From assembly GCF_900119185.1 (NCBI RefSeq), contig NZ_FPJE01000002.1:1-64000 (forward strand): a DNA stretch of 64,000 nt. Reading direction: 5' to 3'. Below, piece by piece: positions 1 through 7,952 of the stretch; positions within the stretch are counted from its first letter, which is position 1; every line of letters starts with the position of its first letter. The notes beneath the pieces were generated by a model. It was not told where the DNA came from and did not search any database. It saw nothing but the letters and a program-made list of their open reading frames with translations. Source of the stretch: Sinomicrobium oceani. GTDB lineage: Bacteria; Bacteroidota; Bacteroidia; Flavobacteriales; Flavobacteriaceae. The position numbers and the translations under genes were made by a program.

Positions 1-320
1 GGGAAGAACTTTCACAGTATTTTGAGTACACCGAACCGATTCGCAAGATCATTTACACCACCAATGCCGTAGAGGGCTTCCACCGCCAGGTGCGTAAGGT
101 GACCAAGACCAAAGGAGCCTTTACCAACGATATGGCCTTGCTAAAGCTGGTGTACCTGGCCACCAAAAATATCGAGAAGAAATGGACCAGCCCCTTGCAA
201 AATTGGAGTTTGACCATCCAGCAATTATACATTAAATTTGGGAACCGGATTCCCTTGGATTTAGCGGCCTCCCCTTCGGGGGGTACCCCCCGAAGGGGAG
301 AACAATCAGACAGAGTTTAA
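1..320 (+). CDS. IS256-family transposase, C-terminal fragment (cut by window edge)
   Basis: The frame is open from base 3. It contains the block TTNAVEGFHRQVRKVTKTKG, the C-terminal signature of IS256-type DDE transposases; the E of NAVEG corresponds to the catalytic glutamate. The next residues (NDMALLKLVYLATKNIEKKW) also fit the family. The last 15-20 codons run through a 32-bp palindrome and end in a low-complexity tail (SPSGGTPRRGEQ) that does not look like a native transposase C-terminus, so the reading frame probably leaves the element here. The 5' part lies outside the window, so it cannot be judged whether the gene is intact upstream. Confidence 0.85.
   Translation, partial: EELSQYFEYTEPIRKIIYTTNAVEGFHRQVRKVTKTKGAFTNDMALLKLVYLATKNIEKKWTSPLQNWSLTIQQLYIKFGNRIPLDLAASPSGGTPRRGEQSDRV
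269..300. repeat. 32-bp perfect palindrome at the transposase end
   Basis: Bases 269-284 (CTCCCCTTCGGGGGGT) are the exact reverse complement of 285-300, with no loop. It lies inside the 3' end of the transposase frame and 6 bases before the stop of a truncated outer-membrane gene on the other strand. It could be a repetitive extragenic palindrome used as an insertion target or part of the IS end. Nothing identical was noticed elsewhere in the window. Confidence 0.8.
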
Positions 321-692
321 TTTACAGACCCTTATTATACCCTTATATCCAAAACCTGCTTCGGCAAAAACCCCGAGTTTATTACCATACCTCAGTCCTA
401 TGGCATTCAGGTGAAAATTAAAATGGGAAAGCGAATCATCATCAGATCCGGATGAAGGTTCATTGGGGTTGTATTTCTCCTTTGCAAAGGATACCCCGGC
501 ACCGATTCCGGAATACAATTGAAATTTCGTATGGTTTAAATAAAGGTAATTTCCTTCAGCGGCAATGGTATAGTTGTTTGCACTTACCTCTCCTGTTTCT
601 TTAAAAGTATTGTCTTCTTTTCTGAAAGTAGTGCCGGACGAATATTCGTATACAAAACTCCCCCCCACTTTTATTCTTTTGCTGACCTGTCC
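306..692 (-). pseudogene. outer-membrane beta-barrel protein fragment, both ends missing
   Basis: The minus-strand frame is open from an in-frame TAA at 693-695 to 306. It reads as alternating beta strands typical of an OMP barrel (IKVGGSFVYEYSSG, FQLYSGIGAGVSFAKE, FHLNAIGLRYG, LGVFAEAGFGYKG). There is no signal peptide and no plausible start; the first usable codon is a GTG at 668. The C-terminus ends in IIRVCKLNSV instead of the aromatic-terminated last strand expected of a barrel, at the point where the palindrome and IS256 remnant begin. I infer a gene truncated upstream and cut at its 3' end by the mobile-element junction. Confidence 0.6.
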
Positions 693-910
693 TTAAGTAG
701 GAATTATGAATTTAGCGTAAAAAACATTAATTATCTTTTACAAGAAAGGATAATCTTTCTAAAACATTAAGTATAAACAAGAAATTAATATATTTAACAA
801 GAAAAAAGCACCATAAACAGCAGATATTTATTGCAAAGGAGTGCCAGGCACACAAAAATAAAAACTCAGGATGGCTGAAGTTTTGAGGTTTGAGCCATAG
901 ATTATGATAA

Positions 911-955
911 GCCCAAAGCCCCTTGGCATGGGGCTTTGGGCGTTTTTGAGTTTTT
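911..955 (+). terminator. terminator-like hairpin in a 335-bp gene-free gap
   Basis: GCCCAAAGCCCC (911-922) pairs with GGGGCTTTGGGC (930-941) and is followed on the plus strand by GTTTTTGAGTTTTTT. No plus-strand gene ends just before it, so it may be a relic or may serve the minus-strand gene that stops at 1028 as a stem without a good U-run. The rest of the gap 693-1027 holds no convincing coding sequence; 962-1000 resembles the dispersed GCATTGCAAATGC repeat. Confidence 0.5.
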
Positions 956-1027
956 TGCGGAGCATTGCAAATGCGTTTACCGTATTGCCTGAGCCTGATA
1001 TCCCGATCAACTCTTTACCCCCACAGT

Positions 1028-1486
1028 TTAGTCCTTGGCATCATTGACTTCTACCCAGTATCCATCCGGGTCGGTGATGTAAATCTGTTTTACGCCATCT
1101 ACCCGGTCGGTAACCGTTTGTTTTTCGCCTGTCCAGCTTTCGTAGGCAATGTTGTTTTCATCCAGAACTTCAATAAAATCGGGGACAGACGGGACGGAAA
1201 AACAAAGGTGACTGTTTTTTTCATGCTCCGTAACGGCCTTCGCACCTTGTATTAAATGCAAATGCGCATTGGAACCTATGCTAAACCAGGTGTGTTTACC
1301 GTCATGAAAAGGTTCTGGTATGGTATCTAACCCGATAATGTCCCTGTAAAAATGTGTGCTGTTGCCCAGATCTTTGACGTACACGGCAATATGGTTAATA
1401 ACGGCCCTGGGCTTTGCTTCCTGGGCGCTGAGTTGAAAGGATAATAAAAAACAAAATGAAGTGAGGAGCAATAATGGTTTTTTCAT
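1028..1486 (-). CDS. secreted VOC-family (glyoxalase-fold) protein
   Basis: The 152-residue product starts with a Sec signal peptide (MKKPLLLLTSFCFLLSFQLSAQ, cleavage near residue 22). The rest is one vicinal-oxygen-chelate domain: INHIAVYVKDLGNSTHFYRD (strand plus helix at 31-50), HLHLIQG, a LCFSVPSVPDFIEVLDENNI half, and the closing IYITDPDGYWVEVND motif. These are hallmarks of the glyoxalase/dioxygenase superfamily. Metal ligands are likely H33, H76 or H78 and the E of WVEV. The substrate cannot be inferred. It is a single gene; the plus-strand neighbour is 300 bp away. Confidence 0.85.
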   Translation of the reverse strand: MKKPLLLLTSFCFLLSFQLSAQEAKPRAVINHIAVYVKDLGNSTHFYRDIIGLDTIPEPFHDGKHTWFSIGSNAHLHLIQGAKAVTEHEKNSHLCFSVPSVPDFIEVLDENNIAYESWTGEKQTVTDRVDGVKQIYITDPDGYWVEVNDAKD

Positions 1487-1681
1487 AAATAATAGATTTT
1501 ACAGGATGGTTTTACATTAGTATTCCATGGAAAAGGGAATAAAGATAATTAAAAGAATAAATACAACTTCTTCCCTGAATTATCAAATAAGAAAAAACCT
1601 TTATATTTAGAGTCAATTCAATGAACTACCCCCAACCAACTTCATATACGTGAAAAAACACAACAGGCAAGATTAATAAAA

Positions 1682-1711
1682 AAATATCGAGGGTCATGAC
1701 CCTCGATATTT
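1682..1711. terminator. 30-bp perfect palindrome in the 1487-1790 gap
   Basis: AAATATCGAGGGTCA (1682-1696) is followed immediately by its exact reverse complement. On the minus strand it is followed by a T-rich run (TTTTTTT ATTAAT), on the plus strand by TTTCTTATTT, so it could terminate in either direction, but no gene ends next to it. Nothing else was recognised in this 300-bp gap. Confidence 0.5.
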
Positions 1712-1790
1712 CTTATTTACACAGTTTATGAGATGCTACCTATGGAAAACAATAAATAATTTATATACCACTATTTAGCTGCCACACCTT

Positions 1791-2216
1791 ATGTCTACAT
1801 TGCAAAAAGTAGCAATAAAAGTTATCTGCATTATTTTAACGGTATATTGCATACTGTCAGTAATAAGATCATTGGGGTTATTTTATTTGGTATTTAAAGA
1901 TGAGCATTTTTTCGAATTTAATGCAGAACCTAACATATTTCATAGCAGAAGATTCCTATTTAATAAAGCTTATTATTATATTCCATATATCATAGGTTTA
2001 GCAGCGCCTTTTTTAACTGTGAAATGGTATAAGACCCGTTGGTTTTGGCAGGTAATTGGTTTCTTAGCAGGCTTCTTTCTTTTCTGGTCGGTAGATGCCA
2101 ATTATGTCAGACCTTTCTTCTCTTTTTTCTACAATATCAAGATCAATATAGCAATAGTTTTGTTAACTGCATTGGGGACAATAAACATACTGTTCTTCTA
2201 CAAAAAGAAATTATAG
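1791..2216 (+). CDS. hypothetical four-helix integral membrane protein
   Basis: The 141-residue product is basic and hydrophobic. It has an N-terminal helix (about residues 8-35, VAIKVICIILTVYCILSVI), a second at 60-75 (YYIPYIIGLAAPFLTV), a third at 85-105 and a fourth at 113-135, and ends in KKKL. No family was recognised. The coding sequence is much more AT-rich than the neighbouring alkaline phosphatase gene, which hints at separate ancestry. It starts at an ATG with AT-rich leader and no Shine-Dalgarno site. Confidence 0.6.
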   Translation: MSTLQKVAIKVICIILTVYCILSVIRSLGLFYLVFKDEHFFEFNAEPNIFHSRRFLFNKAYYYIPYIIGLAAPFLTVKWYKTRWFWQVIGFLAGFFLFWSVDANYVRPFFSFFYNIKINIAIVLLTALGTINILFFYKKKL

Positions 2217-2229
2217 TCCTATCACTTTA

Positions 2230-2346
2230 GTACCCATTTGCAACGAGTCTCCTTACCGTAAACAGCATTTGCGATACCCCTTCCACTGGCGCTCATTTGC
2301 AAACAATACCTCTTTACCGTATGCAAGGTTTGTAACACCCCCTCCA
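2230..2346 (+). repeat. two tandem copies of a dispersed ~58-bp repeat
   Basis: Copy 1 (about 2230-2285) and copy 2 (about 2290-2346) share the order CATTTGCAA ... CTTTACCGTA ... TTTG(C/T)(A/G)A(T/C)ACCCC ... TCCAC. Related pieces occur at 962-1000, 3613-3675 (opposite orientation) and 5677-5736. The repeat lies between the membrane-protein gene and the alkaline phosphatase gene. Confidence 0.6.
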
Positions 2347-2462
2347 CAAAATACCCCAGAAATATAAAGCCCGGAAACGGGTATAATCCTTTATGATTGC
2401 TAAATTTGAGAACTGATATGCAAACAGCTATTATTCTAAAATCCTAATTTAACACGATAACA

Positions 2463-3602
2463 ATGAAATTACTGACCAGATTAAGTGCACTTACCGTGCT
2501 TTTTATCATTTCCGCTTGCAGCATTAATGTAAGCCCGACGGTGAAGACCGACCTGGAAAATGCGGAAATCAGCATAAACCAAACCGGGAAACGCCCCAAA
2601 AATGTAATCCTGATGATCGGGGATGGCATGGGGGTTACCCAGGTTTCCAGCGCGATATACCGGAATAAATCACTCCACGTTGAACGGATTACCAATATAG
2701 GTTTCAGCAAAACCAGTTCTTCTTCGGACCTGATTACGGATTCCGCCGCGGGGGCCACCGCTTTTTCCATAGGCGAAAAAACATATAATGGCGCCATTGG
2801 TGTAGACAAGGACGGGAAACCGAAAGAAACACTGCTGGAACTTCTGGGCAACGACGGTTATTCCACCGGGCTTATTGCTACCTGCGCTATTACGCACGCC
2901 ACCCCGGCCAGCTTTTTTGCCCACCAGCTGAAAAGAAGTATGGAAAACGAAATCGCGGCGGATATGGTCAATGCTCCGGTGAACCTCTTTATCGGTGGCG
3001 GGAAAAAGTATTTTGAAAACCGTGTAGACTCTAAAAGGAAACCTTTTGATAACCGGAACATCACCAAAGAACTGGAAGGTAAAGGGTTTTCCTTTATCCG
3101 TTCCCTTGACGAATTAGGGACAACCTCCGGTAAGGTAGGCTATTTTATCGCAGACAATCAGCCGGAACCTATCCTTAAAGGCCGTGATGATATTTTGCCA
3201 CGATCCATAGCGCCATCCATCCGTTACCTGCAAAACGAATCGGACAAAGGGTTCTTCCTCGTGGTAGAAGGATCACAGATCGACTGGGGCGGACACAATA
3301 ACGATTCGGAATACATTATTACTGAAATGATTGATTTTGACAAAGCTATCGGCAAAGCGCTGGACTTTGCGGAAAAAGACGGCAATACGCTGATTGTCAT
3401 TACGGCAGATCACGAGACTGGAGGTTATTCGCTCCGTAGTAAAGATGGCAACTACAATGAACTCGACGGGGCCTTTACCACAGGCGGGCATACCGGGGCA
3501 ATGGTACCGGTATTTGCTTACGGACCAGGATCTGAAGTTTTTCGGGGTATTTATGACAACCACCAGATCTATCACAAGATCAGACAGGTTTTGGGTAGGT
3601 AG
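2463..3602 (+). CDS. alkaline phosphatase, lipoprotein
   Basis: The 379-residue protein has a lipoprotein signal (LFIISAC, lipidated Cys about residue 19). It shows the PhoA-type metal sites in order: MIGDGMG (51-57, metal Asp54), ITDSAAGATA (91-100, nucleophile Ser94), a SQIDWGGHNND metal block, ITADHETGGY and GGHTGAMVPVFAYGPG near the C-terminus. It would hydrolyse phosphomonoesters outside the inner membrane or on the cell surface. The length is somewhat shorter than E. coli PhoA, as is common in Bacteroidota. It is monocistronic, flanked by repeat copies on both sides; no Pho box was identified. Confidence 0.95.
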   Translation: MKLLTRLSALTVLFIISACSINVSPTVKTDLENAEISINQTGKRPKNVILMIGDGMGVTQVSSAIYRNKSLHVERITNIGFSKTSSSSDLITDSAAGATAFSIGEKTYNGAIGVDKDGKPKETLLELLGNDGYSTGLIATCAITHATPASFFAHQLKRSMENEIAADMVNAPVNLFIGGGKKYFENRVDSKRKPFDNRNITKELEGKGFSFIRSLDELGTTSGKVGYFIADNQPEPILKGRDDILPRSIAPSIRYLQNESDKGFFLVVEGSQIDWGGHNNDSEYIITEMIDFDKAIGKALDFAEKDGNTLIVITADHETGGYSLRSKDGNYNELDGAFTTGGHTGAMVPVFAYGPGSEVFRGIYDNHQIYHKIRQVLGR

Positions 3603-3612
3603 TCGGTTTATA

Positions 3613-3675
3613 AGCATTGCAAATGCAGAAGACAACAGGTACTCGTTGCAAACAAGCACCAGACGGGTACCATAA
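3613..3675 (-). repeat. degenerate copy of the dispersed repeat, inverted
   Basis: GCAAATGC followed about 13 bases later by TACTCGTTGCAAACAAGCACC matches the reverse complement of the first tandem copy at 2230 (GCAAATGC then AGACTCGTTGCAAATGGGTAC). A further small stem GCCCGT/ACGGGC lies at 3703-3719. Confidence 0.45.
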
Positions 3676-3789
3676 ACATTACAACTATAAAAAACAATGG
3701 ATGCCCGTGTGTAACGGGCGACACATGGAGTATTTCAGGTAATTTACTGCTTTTAAATTGCCACCAACCCTGTAAATCTTCCTTTTAAG

Positions 3790-4362
3790 ATGAAAGAACT
3801 ATATGACCATATTTGTAAATTCATTGACCTGAATGACGCCGAATTTGAAGCGGTCGCTTCTTATTTTGAACGGGTTTCGTTACGAAAAAAGGATATCATT
3901 TACCGGGCGGGAGATAAAACTCTGGACCACTACTTTGTTATTAATGGTTGTATGCATATGTACTTTATCAATGACAGAGGAGCGGAGCAAACAATACAGT
4001 TTGCCATCAAGGATTGGTGGATAACAGATTATCTGGCCTTTCAGCACAAAACGGTTTCGGAGTTTTATATCCAGGCAGTAGAACCTTCGGACGTTCTCCG
4101 AATCAGCGGGCCAAAACAGGAAGAATTGCTAAAACGATTTCCCCAAATGGAGACGTATTTCAGAACGATTTACCAGATTGCCTATGGTGCCGCTTTAATG
4201 CGGATGAAATATATTTTTGATTATTCCAAAGAGGAAATTTACTTTAAGTTCAGGGATGCTTTCCCCGATTTTGTACAGAGTGTTCCGCAATACCTGGTAG
4301 CCACCTTCCTGGGACTATCGCCGGAATACGTCAGCAAATTAAGGCGGAAAAGCACTTCTTGA
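3790..4362 (+). CDS. Crp/Fnr-family transcriptional regulator
   Basis: The 190-residue protein has an N-terminal cyclic-nucleotide-binding-like beta-roll (about 10-115, with LRKKDIIYRAGDKTLDHYFVINGCMHMYF) and a C-terminal winged helix (about 145-188) ending in PQYLVATFLGLSPEYVSKLRRK, the recognition helix typical of the small flavobacterial Crp/Fnr proteins. The cNMP phosphate-binding arginine motif is not evident, so the ligand is unknown. It may control the AhpD-like/DJ-1-like pair that starts 66 bp downstream on the same strand; that link is an inference from proximity and from how such regulators usually pair with carboxymuconolactone-decarboxylase genes. Confidence 0.9.
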   Translation: MKELYDHICKFIDLNDAEFEAVASYFERVSLRKKDIIYRAGDKTLDHYFVINGCMHMYFINDRGAEQTIQFAIKDWWITDYLAFQHKTVSEFYIQAVEPSDVLRISGPKQEELLKRFPQMETYFRTIYQIAYGAALMRMKYIFDYSKEEIYFKFRDAFPDFVQSVPQYLVATFLGLSPEYVSKLRRKSTS

Positions 4363-4394
4363 ACCAGTTCAATTTTATTCACAGACATTACACA

Positions 4395-4402
4395 TATCTT
4401 TG
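4395..4402 (+). promoter_or_regulatory. -7 box of the ahpD-like/DJ-1-like operon
   Basis: TATCTTTG fits the Bacteroidota -7 consensus TAnnTTTG and lies 26 bases before the ATG at 4429. No good -33 TTG was found at standard spacing. Confidence 0.35.
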
Positions 4403-4428
4403 TTCCATGAATTGAAAATCAAATCATT

Positions 4429-4872
4429 ATGGAGCCAAGGATTCAGATAGACAAACTACAACCGGAAGCGTATAAGGCCATAATAGCCCTTGAAGGACAT
4501 ATGTCTAAAATAAGCGAACTTTCCACCACGCATAAGGAACTTATAAAAATAAGGGCTTCGCAAATTAACGGTTGTGCATTTTGTATTGCCATGCATACCA
4601 AAGATGCTTTGAAATACGGTGAAACACAGGAGCGGATATTTATTTTGAACGCCTGGAGAGAGACAGATCTGTTCTCTGAAGAAGAAAATGTTATTTTATC
4701 CATAACGGAAGAAATTACTTTTATTCATCAGAGCGGGCTTACGGATAACACCTATAACCGGGCTATTAATCTTTTTTCGGAAACTTACCTGGCACAAATT
4801 ATTATGGCCGTAACGATGATTAATGTCTGGAACAGGATAGCTATAAGTACCCATAAACCCATTATACACTGA
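4429..4872 (+). CDS. carboxymuconolactone decarboxylase / AhpD-like protein
   Basis: The 147-residue protein has the AhpD-fold signature: LIKIRASQINGCAFCIAMHTKDAL with the redox pair C49-x-x-C52 and H56 three residues on. Such proteins act as alkylhydroperoxidase-type peroxidases or are proton-relay enzymes acting on small carbonyl compounds. The length is that of the single-domain cytoplasmic family. Its stop is 5 bp before the start of the DJ-1-like lipoprotein, so the two are co-transcribed, probably under the Crp-like regulator upstream. Confidence 0.92.
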   Translation: MEPRIQIDKLQPEAYKAIIALEGHMSKISELSTTHKELIKIRASQINGCAFCIAMHTKDALKYGETQERIFILNAWRETDLFSEEENVILSITEEITFIHQSGLTDNTYNRAINLFSETYLAQIIMAVTMINVWNRIAISTHKPIIH

Positions 4873-4877
4873 ACATT

Positions 4878-5666
4878 ATGAATAAAAATTTAACAGTAGC
4901 CATTATTTTATGCACCATCCTTTTAGGGAGTTGTAATGAAAAAAAGCCGGAAAATGCTGCTATGCAACAATCCGGACAAAGTGACCTGGCCAATAGCAGT
5001 GCCGACGACAAGACTACAAATGATCCTGTAACGGAAGCACCTCAAAAGTTAAAACCGTTAAATCCGTACCTGCCGACGATAGGGATACTCATGTACAGCG
5101 ATGTTTTAATGACCGAAGTTACCGCCCCGCTCGATGTGTTCTCTAAAAATTCGCAAACAGGTAAACCATTATTTAATGTGATTACCATTGGAGAAAGCTA
5201 TGATATGATAACCTGCGAAGAAGGTTTGAAAATGTTTCCCGACTACATCTATAGCAACGCGCCGATGCTGGACGTTGTCATTGTACCCAGTGCCTATGAT
5301 ATGACTGCTAAAGTCAAAGACACAAAATTACTGGAATTTATTACGAAGCAGAATACGAACACGGATTATACGGTAAGCAACTGTGCCGGTGCATCGCTTC
5401 TCGGGGCAACGGGTATTGCGGATGGTAAAAAAATAGTGACCTGGATAGGGGGCGGTAATGATCTGCAAAAGAATTACCCCAACCTGCTGGTCCAGGATGA
5501 TTCGGAAGTGAGCTACGTAGAAGACGGAAAGTTTTTATCTTCCAACGGCAACCTGGCTTCCTATATCTCTTCCCTGGAACTGCTGGAAAAACTCACGGAC
5601 AAGGAACACAGGAAATCTGTAGAGGCCCATTTATATCTCGACAGGCTGCAGCATTGGAAAAACTAA
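4878..5666 (+). CDS. DJ-1/PfpI-family lipoprotein
   Basis: The 262-residue protein begins with a lipoprotein signal (ILLGSC, Cys19) and a 40-residue Ser/Thr/Asp-rich linker. A DJ-1/PfpI class I glutamine-amidotransferase-like domain follows (about 65-250): IGILMYSDVLMTEVTAPLDVF, VVIVPSAYD and the nucleophile elbow VSNCAGASLLG with C169. This is the arrangement of isonitrile-hydratase-like or chaperone/deglycase-type DJ-1 proteins without the AraC domain. It is lipid-anchored, which is unusual for the fold but frequent in Bacteroidota. It is the second gene of an operon with the AhpD-like protein. Confidence 0.88.
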   Translation: MNKNLTVAIILCTILLGSCNEKKPENAAMQQSGQSDLANSSADDKTTNDPVTEAPQKLKPLNPYLPTIGILMYSDVLMTEVTAPLDVFSKNSQTGKPLFNVITIGESYDMITCEEGLKMFPDYIYSNAPMLDVVIVPSAYDMTAKVKDTKLLEFITKQNTNTDYTVSNCAGASLLGATGIADGKKIVTWIGGGNDLQKNYPNLLVQDDSEVSYVEDGKFLSSNGNLASYISSLELLEKLTDKEHRKSVEAHLYLDRLQHWKN

Positions 5667-5676
5667 TACATAAATC

Positions 5677-5736
5677 GGTGCTCATTTGCAATACCCCTTA
5701 GAGGGGAATTAACGGGGCGTATTGCAAATAAGCACC
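5677..5736. repeat. 17-bp inverted repeat related to the dispersed repeat
   Basis: GGTGCTCATTTGCAATA (5677-5693) is inverted at 5720-5736 with one mismatch. The 26-base interior contains a nested CCCC..GGGG stem. It sits between the convergent DJ-1-like and YciI-like genes, so it may act as a bidirectional terminator; its arms carry the GCTCATTTGCAA core seen at 2290. Confidence 0.6.
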
Positions 5737-5775
5737 TGATGCGAACCTCTTCCCCGTTTTTTTCTGAAGGAAATA

Positions 5776-6075
5776 TTACAATGAAAAGGTGGTTTTTAGG
5801 TGTTCACTCACCCTGCTGATTACAAACTCCGTAATCTCAAAATCGGCTACACCGTGCAGTATAAAAGGGTCCTGCATCATGATATTGTTCAGCGTCTCCC
5901 TGTTTTCTACACCTGATAATATTACCCCGCCCGTACGTGGTATCTTTTTACCCGACGCGAGGAAAATTCCGCTTTCGTACTGTTTGTTCACAAAAGCCAT
6001 ATGCGCTTCCAGATGAGGTTCTACAATATCAAAAGAAGCTTTGTAGGTAAGGTTTACGATAAACATAGTATACAT
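5776..6075 (-). CDS. YciI-family protein
   Basis: The 99-residue protein is a single dimeric alpha/beta YciI-like (ferredoxin-fold) domain: FIVNLTYKASFDIVEPHLEAHMAFVNKQYESGIFLASGKKIPRTGGVIL, then a second repeat ending in FEITEFVISRV. The H of EAHMAF and the ASG-K-PRTGG loop are family-typical. Function in this family is largely unknown; some members degrade chlorinated aromatics. It lies 25 bp downstream of the methionine aminopeptidase gene on the same strand and is probably co-transcribed with it. Confidence 0.85.
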   Translation of the reverse strand: MYTMFIVNLTYKASFDIVEPHLEAHMAFVNKQYESGIFLASGKKIPRTGGVILSGVENRETLNNIMMQDPFILHGVADFEITEFVISRVSEHLKTTFSL

Positions 6076-6100
6076 TTTAAGCGATAATTATTCCGGATCT

Positions 6101-6865
6101 TTAATTGAATATCCCGTTACATTCCGTAAGGATCACAGGCTTGCCCCCGGTAATGACCATGGTATGTTCGTGCTGGGCCATAAAACCGCCTTTGTTACCC
6201 ACCATGGTCCAACCATCCTGTAGTGTATCGGCATAGGTAGAGGTCGTCGTAATAAAAGTTTCCAGAGCAATCACCGAGTTTTTACGGAATCGTCTCCGGT
6301 CGTATTTGTTCTTGTAGTTCAGCAGGTCTGTCGGTTCTTCATGCAGGCTTCTTCCTACTCCATGCCCTCCGAGATTCTTTACGACCTTATATCCCCTCTT
6401 TCCTGCTTCGGATTCCATAAGATAGCCTATATCCGATATACGGACTCCCCCTCGGATATTATCGATGGCTTTTTTAAGGATGGCTTTGGAAGCATCTACG
6501 AGGTCCTGATGCTTATGGATGTCTTTTCCAAGCACAAAAGATCCGCCGTTATCGGACCAATATCCGTTGAGCTCTGCGGAAACGTCTATATTGACCAGGT
6601 CTCCTTCCCGGAGTACACGCTTTGCCGAAGGAATACCGTGACAAAATTCTCCTCCCACGCTAATACAGGTATGTCCCGGAAAACCGTAAGTTAGGTACGG
6701 AGCAGATTTTGCGCCGAACCCGGAAAGTACCCCTGCACCATACTCATCGAGCTCCCGGGTAGTCATTCCCGGACGGGCATAGTCGGTCATTTTTTTCAGG
6801 GTATAAGCCACAGCATTACTGACCTCCTGCATTCCGGTCAATTCGGATTCTTTGGAAATAGACAT
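6101..6865 (-). CDS. map: type I methionine aminopeptidase
   Basis: The 254-residue enzyme removes the initiator Met from nascent proteins. All five metal ligands of the pita-bread fold are visible: D94 (VNIDVS), D105 (YWSDNGG), H168 (LGGHGVG), E202 (IALETF) and E233 (QHEHTMV). There is no SEC-C zinc-finger tail, so it is the short stand-alone form. It is probably not the ribosomal-operon copy, since no ribosomal genes are nearby; flavobacteria often have two. It precedes the YciI gene by 25 bp. Confidence 0.93.
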   Translation of the reverse strand: MSISKESELTGMQEVSNAVAYTLKKMTDYARPGMTTRELDEYGAGVLSGFGAKSAPYLTYGFPGHTCISVGGEFCHGIPSAKRVLREGDLVNIDVSAELNGYWSDNGGSFVLGKDIHKHQDLVDASKAILKKAIDNIRGGVRISDIGYLMESEAGKRGYKVVKNLGGHGVGRSLHEEPTDLLNYKNKYDRRRFRKNSVIALETFITTTSTYADTLQDGWTMVGNKGGFMAQHEHTMVITGGKPVILTECNGIFN

Positions 6866-6939
6866 TGAAATTCCTTTTTATGTTTACTACAAAAGTATAA
6901 ACAAAAAATTTAACCGGGTACTATCCATAGCTCAGACAA

Positions 6940-7851
6940 CTAATAAGGCAAGTCGATTTTCAGTCCTATCCCGGCGTGGTAAGAACGTCGCACTACACCA
7001 TTGAGCATCGTATAGACCTGCTTACCATTTGCGTAGAAGGTCTTGTCCTCTCCGTCCCCGGTATCGGCATAAGCCATACCCGCATTGAAGGTAATATGCA
7101 CATTCGTCCATAGCGGATACGCTATACGGAGTGCACCGTTAACACCATAACCCGTAGCCCGGTGTTTAAAACTTACCGGATGTGCGAATTCTTCACGTAG
7201 ATTCCAGTTGGCCCTGGCAGCATAACGCATCAGATCACCGCTGAATTCCAGACAGAAAACTGTTTTTCCAACATAAAACGTAAAACGTCCTCCTGCCGTA
7301 GCGCCATACCAATGCGGCGTATATGTGGTTTTTAATGTTTTACCTTCTACAAGGGCTTCAGCATTATCCAGCATAAACAGGTGTTGGTAGCTGTTGGTAA
7401 ACCCTACAAAAGTGGTCACAACCATGGGAAATACACGATACACGTCATATTGCACCACGGCATCGAAAGAAAGCACATACCCCTTGTCCGATCGCAATCG
7501 CTCTTCATAGGAGATATCCTGCCTGTTATCTGCCCTGTAATCAGTATCGCTTACCCCGCCCGATGCGATGCCCATGTACGACATATCGGCCTGTACCGAA
7601 AATCTTCCGGATAGTCTTTTTCGTATCGTCAGCCCCGCCCGTACTCCCTGTAACTTTTTCCAGATCAGTTCGGAGAGAATGTTAGGGTTTTGTCCGTCCG
7701 TATCTCCTGCGACAGACCAGCGCAACGATTCCTGCCCGTATTGTATAGAAGGAGAAATACTTAGGTCTTCCTCAGGAAATTGCTGTGACAACCCGGTAAA
7801 AGTACCGGACATCATCACCATAAATGTAATAAAGTTGAGATAGTGTTTCAT
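6940..7851 (-). CDS. hypothetical outer-membrane beta-barrel protein
   Basis: I chose the ATG at 7851 because it gives a clean signal peptide (MKHYLNFITFMVMMSGTFTGLSQ); the longer frame up to 7908 would add a non-signal 19-residue extension. The 303-residue mature part consists of alternating amphipathic strands (FSVQADMSYMGIA, VLSFDAVVQYDVYR, ARANWNLREEF, GYGVNGALRIAYPLW, YHAGIGLKIDLPY), ending in an aromatic residue as in barrel OMPs. The specific role is unknown. It lies 101 bp downstream of the astacin protease gene on the same strand and may share its transcript. Confidence 0.75.
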   Translation of the reverse strand: MKHYLNFITFMVMMSGTFTGLSQQFPEEDLSISPSIQYGQESLRWSVAGDTDGQNPNILSELIWKKLQGVRAGLTIRKRLSGRFSVQADMSYMGIASGGVSDTDYRADNRQDISYEERLRSDKGYVLSFDAVVQYDVYRVFPMVVTTFVGFTNSYQHLFMLDNAEALVEGKTLKTTYTPHWYGATAGGRFTFYVGKTVFCLEFSGDLMRYAARANWNLREEFAHPVSFKHRATGYGVNGALRIAYPLWTNVHITFNAGMAYADTGDGEDKTFYANGKQVYTMLNGVVRRSYHAGIGLKIDLPY

Positions 7852-7952
7852 GCGGAAAACAGCCTTGTGAATAAAAAATATCATGTGTACAGCGTCAGGT
7901 AACTGCACACATGATAGCTCTCCTTTGTGAAAGTTATTTGGAATACTGTTTC

